Origin: Bacteroidota bacterium | GTDB lineage: Bacteria; Bacteroidota; Ignavibacteria; OLB7 | Reading direction: 5' to 3' | NCBI GenBank assembly: GCA_018266795.1 | Contig: JAFDZV010000033.1 | Span: forward strand, 1 to 64,000 | Length of the DNA stretch: 64,000 nt | Shown: positions 1 to 8,270 of the stretch, one piece after another | Layout: every line of letters starts with the position of its first letter | Position numbering within the stretch: position 1 is the stretch's first letter | Translations under genes and position numbers: made by a program | Notes under the pieces: model-generated | What the model saw: only the letters and a program-made list of their open reading frames with translations | What the model was told of the DNA's origin: nothing | Databases searched by the model: none

Positions 1-2
1 TC

Positions 3-617
3 CACGCTTTCGGGGCAAGATCACTTGTACGCTCCAGCGACAGCGCGCGCATCGTACTGATCGACAGTATCGGAGTGATGCCCTGCCTCACTACCGGTGC
101 GCCGATCATCTTCGGAATGCGTCCCGTCATTGCGTTGGTGGATTGGACCGTGCCGGCTTCGCTCGATGGTGTGCGGGCATTCATGCGCGTTCGGGTACGG
201 GCACGCGGTGCCGGCGACTACTACTTCACCCGCACGGACGACCTCCGCGTTACGAAATGGCGGCAACCGCCGGATGCGTTCTATATCGAGTATATGAAAT
301 ACCTCGGGCAGGACTACACGGCAAAACCAACCAGCCCTTCCATGCCGCCGAAAGGCCCTATGCTGCTGAGCGTGCACGATGCAGGTGCCGATGACAACGT
401 CGCGATCGACTTCACCGCGGCGCCACATGGAGGCGCAACGTCGGTTGCGATCTACGATGAGGCCGGCCGGCTGCTCTTCTATCCATACAGCTCGCCGTCG
501 TCCAACGGCGAGCATCACCAGACCAGTTATCGCTTTGAATCCAGCGGCATGTACCTCGTTTCGCTGTTACATGACAATCATGTTGTCGCCACAGTTCCCA
601 TGACTATTGCCAGGTAG
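3..617 (+). CDS. C-terminal part of a secreted protein with T9SS-like sorting tail (5' truncated by window edge)
   Basis: The frame is open from base 3 to the TAG at 615-617, so the visible 204 residues are the end of a longer protein starting to the left; the internal ATG at 75 is not convincing as the true start. The last 75 or so residues have the pattern of a T9SS type A C-terminal sorting domain: a VAIYDEAGRLLF strand like the LYDxxGRxV strand of that family, then SSGMYLVSLLHD, ending VPMTIAR. Such tails direct export through the outer membrane in Bacteroidota relatives. Function of the body is not recognisable. The next gene starts 4 bp downstream, so the two are probably co-transcribed. 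Confidence 0.7.
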   Translation, partial: HAFGARSLVRSSDSARIVLIDSIGVMPCLTTGAPIIFGMRPVIALVDWTVPASLDGVRAFMRVRVRARGAGDYYFTRTDDLRVTKWRQPPDAFYIEYMKYLGQDYTAKPTSPSMPPKGPMLLSVHDAGADDNVAIDFTAAPHGGATSVAIYDEAGRLLFYPYSSPSSNGEHHQTSYRFESSGMYLVSLLHDNHVVATVPMTIAR

Positions 618-621
618 CATA

Positions 622-1131
622 ATGAAGCTCTTCATGATTCTCACCGCGATGGCGGTGGGTTGGGCCATCATTTCCTGCGATGTATTTGCGTGGGGGCAGA
701 AGATTCCGCTGCCGCCGACGTTTCAAAGTGGTAATGCCGGTGCATGGCTGGGCAGCGGACCGTTGTTCGGGTTCGATACACCGCCTGGCGAAGACTTCGG
801 CGGGTGGGGCGGTTCGTGTGGCGGTGCCGGCGGGTTCGTGTGGCGGTGCCGGCGGGTTCGTGTGGCGGTGCCGGCGGGTTCGTGTGGCGGTGCTGGCGGG
901 TTCGTGTGGGATCCGATTGGCGGCAATGGCGGAGGCGGGACAGGCAATGGCTATCCATGTCCCGGAAGCTGTTGGAAATCTGTCCCTGTTGGTCCCTGTA
1001 CGCCGATGTGTGATTGCTACACGAGCGATCAGCAAATTGGAGTGAATGAGTGCATTCGGATCGACGATCCGTTCATCGGCGAGTCAACGGATTGCAAGAA
1101 TGAATATGGGCTCGGTTGCGTAATACCGTGA
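622..1131 (+). CDS. Small secreted Cys-rich protein carrying a frame-cycling 22-bp tandem repeat
   Basis: 169 residues from ATG 622, chosen because it gives a clear signal peptide (MKLFMILTAMAVGWAIISC). It begins 4 bp after the preceding gene stops, suggesting one transcript. The centre is Gly/Trp-rich and is encoded by four 22-bp repeats (812-899), read successively in three frames, so the peptide changes from SCGGAGG to FVWRCRR to VRVAVPAG and back. The C-terminal 60 residues hold eight cysteines (CPGSC, CTPMCDC, NEC, DCK, GC), typical of a disulfide-stabilised exported domain. No family is recognised. If three repeat units (66 bp) were removed, the Gly-rich segment would read smoothly, so the Arg/Val-rich stretch is probably an expansion by-product. 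Confidence 0.6.
   Translation: MKLFMILTAMAVGWAIISCDVFAWGQKIPLPPTFQSGNAGAWLGSGPLFGFDTPPGEDFGGWGGSCGGAGGFVWRCRRVRVAVPAGSCGGAGGFVWDPIGGNGGGGTGNGYPCPGSCWKSVPVGPCTPMCDCYTSDQQIGVNECIRIDDPFIGESTDCKNEYGLGCVIP
812..909 (+). repeat. 22-bp direct tandem repeat, four full copies plus a partial fifth
   Basis: Unit gttcgtgtggcggtgccggc+gg at 812-833, 834-855, 856-877 and 878-899 (one C-to-T change in the last), followed by ten bases of a fifth unit. The unit length is not a multiple of three, so each copy is translated in a different frame inside the small Cys-rich protein gene. Confidence 0.95.
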
Positions 1132-1264
1132 GCCGGCTTGGCGGCAATTGAAGTGGGCTTCGTTGACAACAGTGTGTCGTTGAGTTCCATCGCGAATCAC
1201 CGATATACATGCGCAACGCCCTCGGAGGCCCGGTTCTGCAAAGCCTTCGAGCGGCGGCCTTCCG

Positions 1265-3775
1265 CTAGGACGAGGCTACCTGCTCCTCCTTCCACTCACG
1301 TACAAGCCGCTCGTACTCCATTGCAAGCTGCGCGGAGCGTTCACGGTCAGCCGTTTCCACAACAACGTGGAACAGCGGACGCTCCTTGTCCGGAATCAGG
1401 AGCACCCAGTCATCACCCATGAAGATCTTCACGCCGTCGATCAGCAGCCGCTCGTGCCCTTCGGTGTACTCCATGGCGCGCCGCATCACCCGTCCCTTCA
1501 GCTCCCACGGGCACTCCACGGAGCGCTCGGTAACCGCGCGCTGCGGCAGCTCGCGATGCAGCGTGCCGATGGTCATGCCGGTGAGCGCGCACATCTCCAT
1601 GATCTTCGCGGCCGCGTACATGCCGTCCACCGAGAAGAGGAAGCCGGGGAAGATGAAGCCGCCGCGCGTGCCGCCAACGAAGCTGATGTCCTTGTCGCTC
1701 GTGGCGTCCATCATCGCGGAGTGATTGTTGCGCGTGAAGACCATCTCCACATCGTACTCGGCGGCGATTCGCTCAACGTCCGTGGAGGCGAGGATCGGCA
1801 CGGCGATCTTCTTCACGGTGCCTCGGTTGGCCTCCAGGAAGAGCTTCGTGACGATGGAGAGAAGCCGGTAGTTGTGGATCGGCTCGCCGAGCTCGGAGAC
1901 GGCGGTGATCTTCTCCGCGCCCGGATCGATCAGGAAGCCGAAGTCGTAGCCGAGCGATGTCACCACCTCGCCCAGCTTCTTCGTGGCGGCCACGATCTCC
2001 TCCCGCTCGCGCGTCATGCGCGTGGGGTCCAGGTAGGCGTTGAGCGAGATCACCTCCGGCCCCAGCGCGCCCAGGATGTTCGGCAGCAGCGTGGAGGCCA
2101 CGCCGTAGGAGAAGTCGAACGCAACCTTGAACCGTGCGTCGCGGATCGCGGTCTGATCCAGCGATTCCAGGAACCGCGTTATGTAGCTCTCGTTGGTGCG
2201 CTCCGGGAAGTAGATGCTCCCCACCTCCTCGTAGCTCGCGCGCTGATACTCCTCACCGAAGAAGAGCCGCTCTATCGTCTTCGTCTTTCCGGCGGGCATA
2301 TCCTTGCCGTCGGCGCTGAAGAAGATGATATCGGTCTTGCGGCGATCGTGCGGCGACTTGCGCACATGTATGCCGGCCACCTGCTTGCCGTTGCGAAGCT
2401 CGGATCGCGTGATCGGGATCGGCGTGCTCTGCAGATCGTTCACGATCACGCCGGCACTCATCAGACCGGTGCTGATGGAGCGATGAATCATGCGCGACAC
2501 GTTGTCCGCATCGCGGCTGGTTGCCACCGCGCGTCCCTTGCCGGCGAAGGCTCCCAGGGCCGCACCCAGTTTCGCGCCGAACTCCGGGTTCATCTCGATA
2601 TTCGAGAGGCCGGTGATGCGTGCATCGGTGAAGAGCTCGCGCTGCCAGCGATCTGCCCAGACCAGACTGGAGGAGAGCGTTGCGCGCGATTCCACTTCCT
2701 TGTCCGGCCACAGCTTGATGTTTGCCAGCAGCCGTGCGCCGTCGCCGATGCGGCAGCGGTCCGCAACGAACACATTCTCGTTGATCACCACGTCGGCGCC
2801 AATCTCCACATCGCTGCAGATCACATCGTCCGTGATCTGCGTGCCGCGCCCGATGCGGGAGTGCGCCCACACCACTGAGTTGCGGATCAGCGCACCGGAA
2901 TCGATCAGGCAGCCGTCGCCGATCACGGAGTTGGCGAGCATGGCGCCGCGTCCTATCGTCACATTGTCACCCAGCACAACCGTTCCCTCGAACTGCACGT
3001 CGTCCGCAATGAACGTCCCCTCGCCCATGTGAATGTTGCCGCGCTTCTTCCCGGGCAGATCGATCTTCACCGTTCCGCGCAGCGCGTCCAGATGCGCGGT
3101 CTGGTACTCGTTCAGGTTGCCGACGTCGCGCCAGTACCCCTCGGCGATATATCCGTAAAGGCCCAGATCGTCGCGCAGCATCTGCGGGAAGAGATCCTTC
3201 GCGAAGTCGTACTCCTTCTTGTACGGGATCAGATCCAGCACCTCCGGCTCGAGGATGTAGATGCCGGTGTTGATGGTGTCGGAGAAGACCTCGCCCCACT
3301 GCGGCTTCTCCAGGAAGCGCGTGATCTTTCCCTCCTCGTTGGTCATCACCACGCCGAAGGCCAGCGGATCGGGCACGCGTGTAAGCACAACGGTGGCACG
3401 TGCCTTCTTCTCCTCGTGAAAGGCGATCGCCTTCGCGAGATTGAAGTCCGTGAGCACATCGCCGGAGATGATGATGAACCGCTCGTCCAGGAACTCGTAG
3501 GCGTTGCGCACGGAGCCGGCCGTGCCGAAGTCCGCCTCCGACTGCACGTAGTGCATGTCGATGCCGAATGCGGAACCGTTGCCGAAGTATGTCGTGATCA
3601 CCTCCGGCTGATAGTAGAGCAGCGAGAGCACCTCGCGAATGCCGAGCTTCGTCAGCAGCGTTACGATATGGCTCATCATTGGCCGATTGACCATGGGAGC
3701 CATGGGCTTGGGAACATTGCACGTAAGGGGGCGAAGTCTTGTGCCGAAGCCGCCGGCCATGATTACCGCTTTCAT
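1265..3775 (-). CDS. Sugar nucleotidyltransferase - hexapeptide - phosphomannomutase-like fusion protein
   Basis: 836 residues from the ATG at 3775, where the family signature begins (MKAVIMAGGFGTRLRPLT); the longer open frame upstream is not family-like. Residues 1-235 are an NTP-transferase domain (GFGTRLRPLT, VPKP, ISGDVLTD, EKP, NTGIYI, YWRDVGN), expected to make an NDP-sugar, most likely GDP-mannose or a glucose nucleotide, from sugar-1-phosphate. Residues 250-375 are isoleucine-patch hexapeptide repeats forming a left-handed beta-helix. Residues from about 420 to the end resemble phosphoglucomutase/phosphomannomutase, but the motifs are altered: the TASHNP serine loop reads HVRKSPHD, the DGDADR metal loop reads DPGAEK, and the GGEQSGH sugar loop reads GGTRGG. 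The mutase half is therefore probably inactive or regulatory. Similar fusions occur in cyanobacteria and other phyla. Exact sugar not determinable. Confidence 0.9.
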   Translation of the reverse strand: MKAVIMAGGFGTRLRPLTCNVPKPMAPMVNRPMMSHIVTLLTKLGIREVLSLLYYQPEVITTYFGNGSAFGIDMHYVQSEADFGTAGSVRNAYEFLDERFIIISGDVLTDFNLAKAIAFHEEKKARATVVLTRVPDPLAFGVVMTNEEGKITRFLEKPQWGEVFSDTINTGIYILEPEVLDLIPYKKEYDFAKDLFPQMLRDDLGLYGYIAEGYWRDVGNLNEYQTAHLDALRGTVKIDLPGKKRGNIHMGEGTFIADDVQFEGTVVLGDNVTIGRGAMLANSVIGDGCLIDSGALIRNSVVWAHSRIGRGTQITDDVICSDVEIGADVVINENVFVADRCRIGDGARLLANIKLWPDKEVESRATLSSSLVWADRWQRELFTDARITGLSNIEMNPEFGAKLGAALGAFAGKGRAVATSRDADNVSRMIHRSISTGLMSAGVIVNDLQSTPIPITRSELRNGKQVAGIHVRKSPHDRRKTDIIFFSADGKDMPAGKTKTIERLFFGEEYQRASYEEVGSIYFPERTNESYITRFLESLDQTAIRDARFKVAFDFSYGVASTLLPNILGALGPEVISLNAYLDPTRMTREREEIVAATKKLGEVVTSLGYDFGFLIDPGAEKITAVSELGEPIHNYRLLSIVTKLFLEANRGTVKKIAVPILASTDVERIAAEYDVEMVFTRNNHSAMMDATSDKDISFVGGTRGGFIFPGFLFSVDGMYAAAKIMEMCALTGMTIGTLHRELPQRAVTERSVECPWELKGRVMRRAMEYTEGHERLLIDGVKIFMGDDWVLLIPDKERPLFHVVVETADRERSAQLAMEYERLVREWKEEQVASS

Positions 3776-4451
3776 GGGCAAGGACCGAAATAATGAAATG
3801 AGCGCTTGGAGTTCCTGCCGTTCAGCACTGCAGAACGTGTCGGCGCTGAAGCACTGAACGTTTGCGACAGGAACGGTTCCTGTCCGCGTACTGCCACCAT
3901 ACTCGCGGCAGATTCGGGAGGGATGCACGGGGCAGCCCGTGACGGAACGGCCATTCGTTGTGAGGCATACACGGTACCGCAGGTGGAATGGTTCCCGGGA
4001 CGCCCGGCAGGCGCCGTACTCCGCCTCCCGGTGAGTGGCAGGAGGGAGCGAAGATGCAGAGCCGGGTTCCGTCTGTAAGGGGCGTCGAGAAAGTAACGGA
4101 ATTGGGCCAATCTCGGAAGCACTTGTCCCCGCAATCGTGGTGATATTGCGTAGACGTAGTGCATCCGTGCCGCGTTCGCTGTGCGATCGTCAACCGGTTA
4201 TCCCGTATCGGCGTGCAGTTGGGGTGCCGGGACCATGGATGCCTGCTGCCGCGCCCGGAAGGCTCTCCAGGTGGGGACGTCGGGTGCACCCAACACGTTG
4301 GCGGGAAGTTCCGGCAGGTTGGGCCCGTGGCACGGCGAGGCCGGGATCCATGTCGCACTCCGCCGCATGCGTTCCCCTCCATCGCTGCCTCAATACAAAG
4401 GCGCCCCGCGATGCAGGGCGCCTTCGCTGATTTCCGTCTGCCGGGCCTTCC
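3776..4451. other. Intergenic, no gene seen
   Basis: 676 bp between two minus-strand genes. Short open frames here overlap each other on both strands and lack family resemblance or signal peptides. The promoter of the nucleotidyltransferase gene and the terminator hairpin of the SBBP-repeat gene (4398-4424) must lie here; nothing else is recognised. Confidence 0.6.
4398..4424 (-). terminator. Hairpin terminator after the SBBP-repeat gene
   Basis: Perfect 9-bp stem (AAGGCGCCC / GGGCGCCTT) around a 9-nt loop, 28 bp past the stop of the minus-strand gene ending at 4452, followed on that strand by TTTG. The U-tract is short, so termination is likely but not certain. Confidence 0.6.
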
Positions 4452-7400
4452 TCAGTGCGACACCGTCAGCTTTGTCGAGCGGTGCATGCCACCGGCTTCC
4501 AGATCGACGAGATAGACCCCGCTCGGGATGCCTGCGGTGGAGAACGGGATGCTCTGATCGCCGGCCTCCATTGCCCGGTCGGCCAGTTGCGCCATCACGT
4601 TGCCGCGCATGTCCATCAGGCGTATCCGCACGTGTGCCGCGCGCTGGAGCGTGGCCAGAATGGATACGCTCCCAGAGGCCGGGTTCGGCTCCGTTGCAAG
4701 CGAGAGCACCACTGCCGAGGAGCCGCGTTCGTCCACGCTCGTAGGCTCGAACGTGACGGTGAGACGTGCGGGCTGCGTAGTATCACTGCCGCAGAAGTTG
4801 GAGAAGATTGCGCGATAGTGATAGCCGTCCTGGCTCTTCATCAGGCTGGTAAGGTGCAGCGTGGTGCCGTTGGCGGAGGGGACGCCGGTCCATCCGGTTC
4901 CATCGTCCACCTGCCAGCGGACCTGCGGTGTCGGGATGCCGCCTCCCTTCGCGGTGAACGTTGCATCGCCATCCACCACGCCGTTGGTATTCGCCGGCTG
5001 CGTTGTCACGCGTGCGATCTGGTTGATCGAGAAGAGCGAGTCGCTCGCATCACCGGTCGCCACCGTTGTCAGATCCACACGAATCACGCAGGCACCTCCG
5101 CTGAGAGCGGCGGGAATCGTCCAGACATAGAACGGACTGGTGACGCCGCGCGCGAGCGAATTCCAGGAGAGGCCGTTATCGGTGGAGTAGGAGAGATCCA
5201 CGGGGCCGTTGTTGGCAACGGTGCTCCAGCGGATCGTGTCCACGTCGCCAACGCAGAAGGTCTCGCCGCCGTTCGGCGTGATCAGCCGTACCGAAGGAAC
5301 GGTAAGCGTTGCGGAGTCGCTCGAGACAACGCGGCAGGAGTTCTTGAAGAGTGCGCGGTACTGCGCCCCGTTTCTGGAGGCGGGGATGTTCGTGAGCTTG
5401 AGCAACGACCCGGTCTCACCGGCTATATCGTTCCACACCTGCCCCGTCTTGATCTGCCACTGAATAATCGGCGGCGGCGTACCGGAGGCCGTTGCGCTGA
5501 ACGTAACGTTTCCGCCGGGAGCAACGATCTGGCTCACCGGACTCGACTGAACGATGGGCGGTCCGATAATGGTGAACGTTGTGCTCATATCGGACTCGTT
5601 GGCATTGCTCGCGGTGATCTTGATCCGGTAATTCACGCCGGGCGCCAGGCCGGGCGGGGCGAACCAGTCGTACGCGTTTCCGGTAACACTGAATGCGATC
5701 GGGGTGAATGTTTTTCCGCTATCACCCGAGAAGTAGAGATCGTAGGAGTTGGCGGGATCTCCCTGCCAGGAGATGCGCGCATCCTCGCCGGCGCAGAAAA
5801 CCTCACCTCCTCCGGGAATCAGAAGCTTGATCACTCCCACGCGCGTAACGAATGTGCCGCCGTTGCTGGTTCGGAGATACGCATTGGCCGATGTGGGATA
5901 GTTCGCGGCGAAAGTGGAGCCGGTGAGGAACACCGATCCATCGCTTCCAATCGCGAGTGCGCGTGCCGTGTCCGCTCCGGTCCCCCCCAGATACGATGCG
6001 TACACCAGTTTCGAGCCGGTGCGGTCCAGGGCAAGAATCATGGCATCGTACGTGGCGCCGCCCCGTTGCTGCTGGATGCCGTTCGGTGTTACGGGGAAAT
6101 TGTCGGAGAGCGTCACGCCCGCAATCCATGCGTTGGCATTGCCGTCCAGCGTGATGTCGAGCGCCCACTCGTCGTTGTTGCCGCCGATGTACGTGCTGAA
6201 CAGAAGCGTGGATCCATTGGGGTCCAGCTTGGACATGAAGATGTCGCCGCCTCCGCCGTTGTAGCGCGCTCCGTACGCACCCGGTGTGACGGGGAAATCC
6301 GCGGACTTCGTCCGGCCGGTCACGAACGCATCGCCGGCTGCGTCCACGGCGATGCCGTAGGCGTAGTCATCACTGGAGCCTCCGAGATAGGTGCCGTAGA
6401 GAAGCGTGTTCATGTTCGCGGTAAGCTTCACGACGAAGGCTTCGTTGTTGCCGTTGTCGGTGGCATCGTACGGAGTCGAGATGCCGTTGGTCGGGAAGTT
6501 CTGCGAATAGGTGAGTCCGGCAACGTATGCGCTGCCGGATTGATCAACTGCGATGCCGCATGCCTCTTCGTTCTTGTCGCCGCCGAGATAGGTGGAGCCC
6601 AGAATGGTGCTTCCCGTCGCGCTCAGATGCGCGATGAAGATGTCGCCGGAGGCCGAGGCGTTCGCCTGGAACGGTGTCACCGTGGGGAAGTTGTTGGATG
6701 CCGTGAGGCCCGTCACGTACACCTCGCCGTTGTGAACGGCAAGCGCCGTTGCGAAGTCCAGCGCGCTGCCCCCCAGATAGGTGCTGTACACCAGCTGCGA
6801 GGCAGGCGTGATGCCCAGCGGGTCCAGCTTCGTCACGAACGCATCGCGCACGCCGGCAAGCGTTGTCTGCGGAGCGGTCTTGATCGGGAAGTCCGTGGAA
6901 TAGGTGTAGCCGGCGATGTAGATGGCGCCGGCTGCGTCCACGGCGATGCTGGTGCCGGCGTCGTCCGTTGTTCCGCCCAGATATGTGGAATACACCAGCG
7001 TGCGGCCGTTGGAGGCAACCTTGGTGACGAACGCATCCGTGCTGGCACCGGAACGCCCGCTCTGATACGCGCCGAGAGATGTCGGAAATACCGTTGCTCC
7101 CGTGTAGCCGGTCACGTATGCGTTGTCGTTCCCGTCCACCGCGATATCGAATCCGCGGCTGTAGGCGTCGGAACAGAGGTACGTACTGTATACCAGCGGA
7201 TCGATCACCAGCGCACGAGAGCGATCGAAGGAGCCGGTACGAAAGCCGATGGAGCCGTCGCGCATCGTCGTGAAGGCGCATTGCACCTGCTCGCGCCGGC
7301 CGTTGTTGACCTGGTAGGCGTACAGCCCCTTCTGATGCACGTCGCCCAGCGAGGTGGTGACAACCAGATCGCCGGAGGCGTCAACGCGCACGCGGCTTGC

Positions 7401-8003
7401 ACCGTCGAACGCAATCCGGATCGCCGAGGGATCGGTGCCGGGAGACACCAGCAGATCGTATCTCGGCATTCCCTCCGCTGCGTCCACATACACTCGCGCT
7501 CCCACGCCCGGGTACAGGTCATGAAGTTCGACGCTCGAGTAGGAGCGCGCTCCTACTGCCCAGTGGGCCGGATCGTTGCCGATGAAATAGTTGAACACGC
7601 CGGGGAGCTGCGTTGCTCCTGCAACACCTGCATCCGCCGCCCCCACGAACCGCATCCGCATCACATGCCCATGTTCCGGCGGGGCCGCTACGCCAGCCGC
7701 GCTCCCCCTGGTAAGCGGCGCCACTGCCGCGCTCTTGCGCGTGTCCGGACGATGAAAATCGTACACCAGCCCGTTGCCGGTCACCCACATGTTGAGTCCG
7801 CTCCAGCGGGCGAGGAACCGGGCGTCGGCGTTCCACTGGCCGCGGTTCTCGATGAACGTTGCGCCGGCATCGTGCGTTGCCGCACGAAGCGCTGCCGCGC
7901 GATCGGTGCGGGCGACGCCGGTGGCCTTCTGCTGCGCGCATACCGGAAGCATGGCGAACAGAATGAGAATGATCGAGGATGGCAGGATGTATTTCTGCTT
8001 CAT
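4452..8003 (-). CDS. Large secreted SBBP-repeat beta-propeller protein with Ig-like domains and T9SS tail
   Basis: 1183 residues from ATG 8003, which opens a signal peptide (MKQKYILPSSIILILFAMLP, cleavage near VCAQQ). An ENRGQW-type N-terminal domain (about 40-250) of the kind usually placed ahead of SBBP repeats is followed by seven SBBP repeats of about 55 residues with the pattern YSTYLGG-iavD-YvtGxTxSxxFP, which should form a beta-propeller. Next come Ig/FN3-like modules in the GGE(T/V)FCxGE-PxNSYDLYFS and TPPPIIQWQ styles, and a final 85-residue T9SS type A domain (EPNP motif, MDMRGNV, GIPSGVYLVDLEAGG). The protein is expected on the cell surface or released. Its specific ligand is unknown. 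It is monocistronic: a divergent serine hydrolase gene lies upstream and a hairpin downstream. Confidence 0.88.
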   Translation of the reverse strand: MKQKYILPSSIILILFAMLPVCAQQKATGVARTDRAAALRAATHDAGATFIENRGQWNADARFLARWSGLNMWVTGNGLVYDFHRPDTRKSAAVAPLTRGSAAGVAAPPEHGHVMRMRFVGAADAGVAGATQLPGVFNYFIGNDPAHWAVGARSYSSVELHDLYPGVGARVYVDAAEGMPRYDLLVSPGTDPSAIRIAFDGASRVRVDASGDLVVTTSLGDVHQKGLYAYQVNNGRREQVQCAFTTMRDGSIGFRTGSFDRSRALVIDPLVYSTYLCSDAYSRGFDIAVDGNDNAYVTGYTGATVFPTSLGAYQSGRSGASTDAFVTKVASNGRTLVYSTYLGGTTDDAGTSIAVDAAGAIYIAGYTYSTDFPIKTAPQTTLAGVRDAFVTKLDPLGITPASQLVYSTYLGGSALDFATALAVHNGEVYVTGLTASNNFPTVTPFQANASASGDIFIAHLSATGSTILGSTYLGGDKNEEACGIAVDQSGSAYVAGLTYSQNFPTNGISTPYDATDNGNNEAFVVKLTANMNTLLYGTYLGGSSDDYAYGIAVDAAGDAFVTGRTKSADFPVTPGAYGARYNGGGGDIFMSKLDPNGSTLLFSTYIGGNNDEWALDITLDGNANAWIAGVTLSDNFPVTPNGIQQQRGGATYDAMILALDRTGSKLVYASYLGGTGADTARALAIGSDGSVFLTGSTFAANYPTSANAYLRTSNGGTFVTRVGVIKLLIPGGGEVFCAGEDARISWQGDPANSYDLYFSGDSGKTFTPIAFSVTGNAYDWFAPPGLAPGVNYRIKITASNANESDMSTTFTIIGPPIVQSSPVSQIVAPGGNVTFSATASGTPPPIIQWQIKTGQVWNDIAGETGSLLKLTNIPASRNGAQYRALFKNSCRVVSSDSATLTVPSVRLITPNGGETFCVGDVDTIRWSTVANNGPVDLSYSTDNGLSWNSLARGVTSPFYVWTIPAALSGGACVIRVDLTTVATGDASDSLFSINQIARVTTQPANTNGVVDGDATFTAKGGGIPTPQVRWQVDDGTGWTGVPSANGTTLHLTSLMKSQDGYHYRAIFSNFCGSDTTQPARLTVTFEPTSVDERGSSAVVLSLATEPNPASGSVSILATLQRAAHVRIRLMDMRGNVMAQLADRAMEAGDQSIPFSTAGIPSGVYLVDLEAGGMHRSTKLTVSH

Positions 8004-8256
8004 GGCGGGAACGATTCGTGTGCCGGCATCACACGGGATGCCGATCTGGGATTGCAAACGTACTGTGCTTCCACATTCCCGGCGCCCCGGCATAGTGCCG
8101 GAGATTCCGGGGGATATCATACAGGCGGCTCGTAACATACAAGTGAGCGCGATCCGGCGCCAGCCAAATTCGGAGCCGCGAACGATGTTGTCCGATCTGC
8201 GCGTATTGCTGTTGACCTCGATTGCCGGCCAGTGTCGCACAGCCGGCAGTTTACCG

Positions 8257-8265
8257 TAACTTCGC
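8257..8265 (+). promoter_or_regulatory. Bacteroidota-type -7 promoter element (TAACTTCGC)
   Basis: TAACTTCGC resembles the TAnnTTTG(C) -7 box used by the Bacteroidota housekeeping sigma factor, with a C for the central T as expected in GC-rich DNA. It ends exactly 5 nt before ATG 8271, so the transcript would be nearly leaderless. The same sequence with the same spacing precedes the gene at 48100. Confidence 0.45.
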
Positions 8266-8270
8266 ACCCC

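Noticed and set aside
812-909. Possible CRISPR-like repeat
   Set aside because: The units are directly adjacent with no spacers and lie inside a coding frame; no cas genes are present.
1367-2878. 503-codon plus-strand open frame opposite the nucleotidyltransferase gene
   Set aside because: Antisense shadow of a well-recognised gene in GC-rich DNA; its translation is His/Arg/Asp-rich with no family resemblance.
4455-8135. 1226-codon plus-strand open frame opposite the SBBP-repeat gene
   Set aside because: Shadow of the real minus-strand gene; the translation mirrors the repeats and shows no domain or signal peptide.
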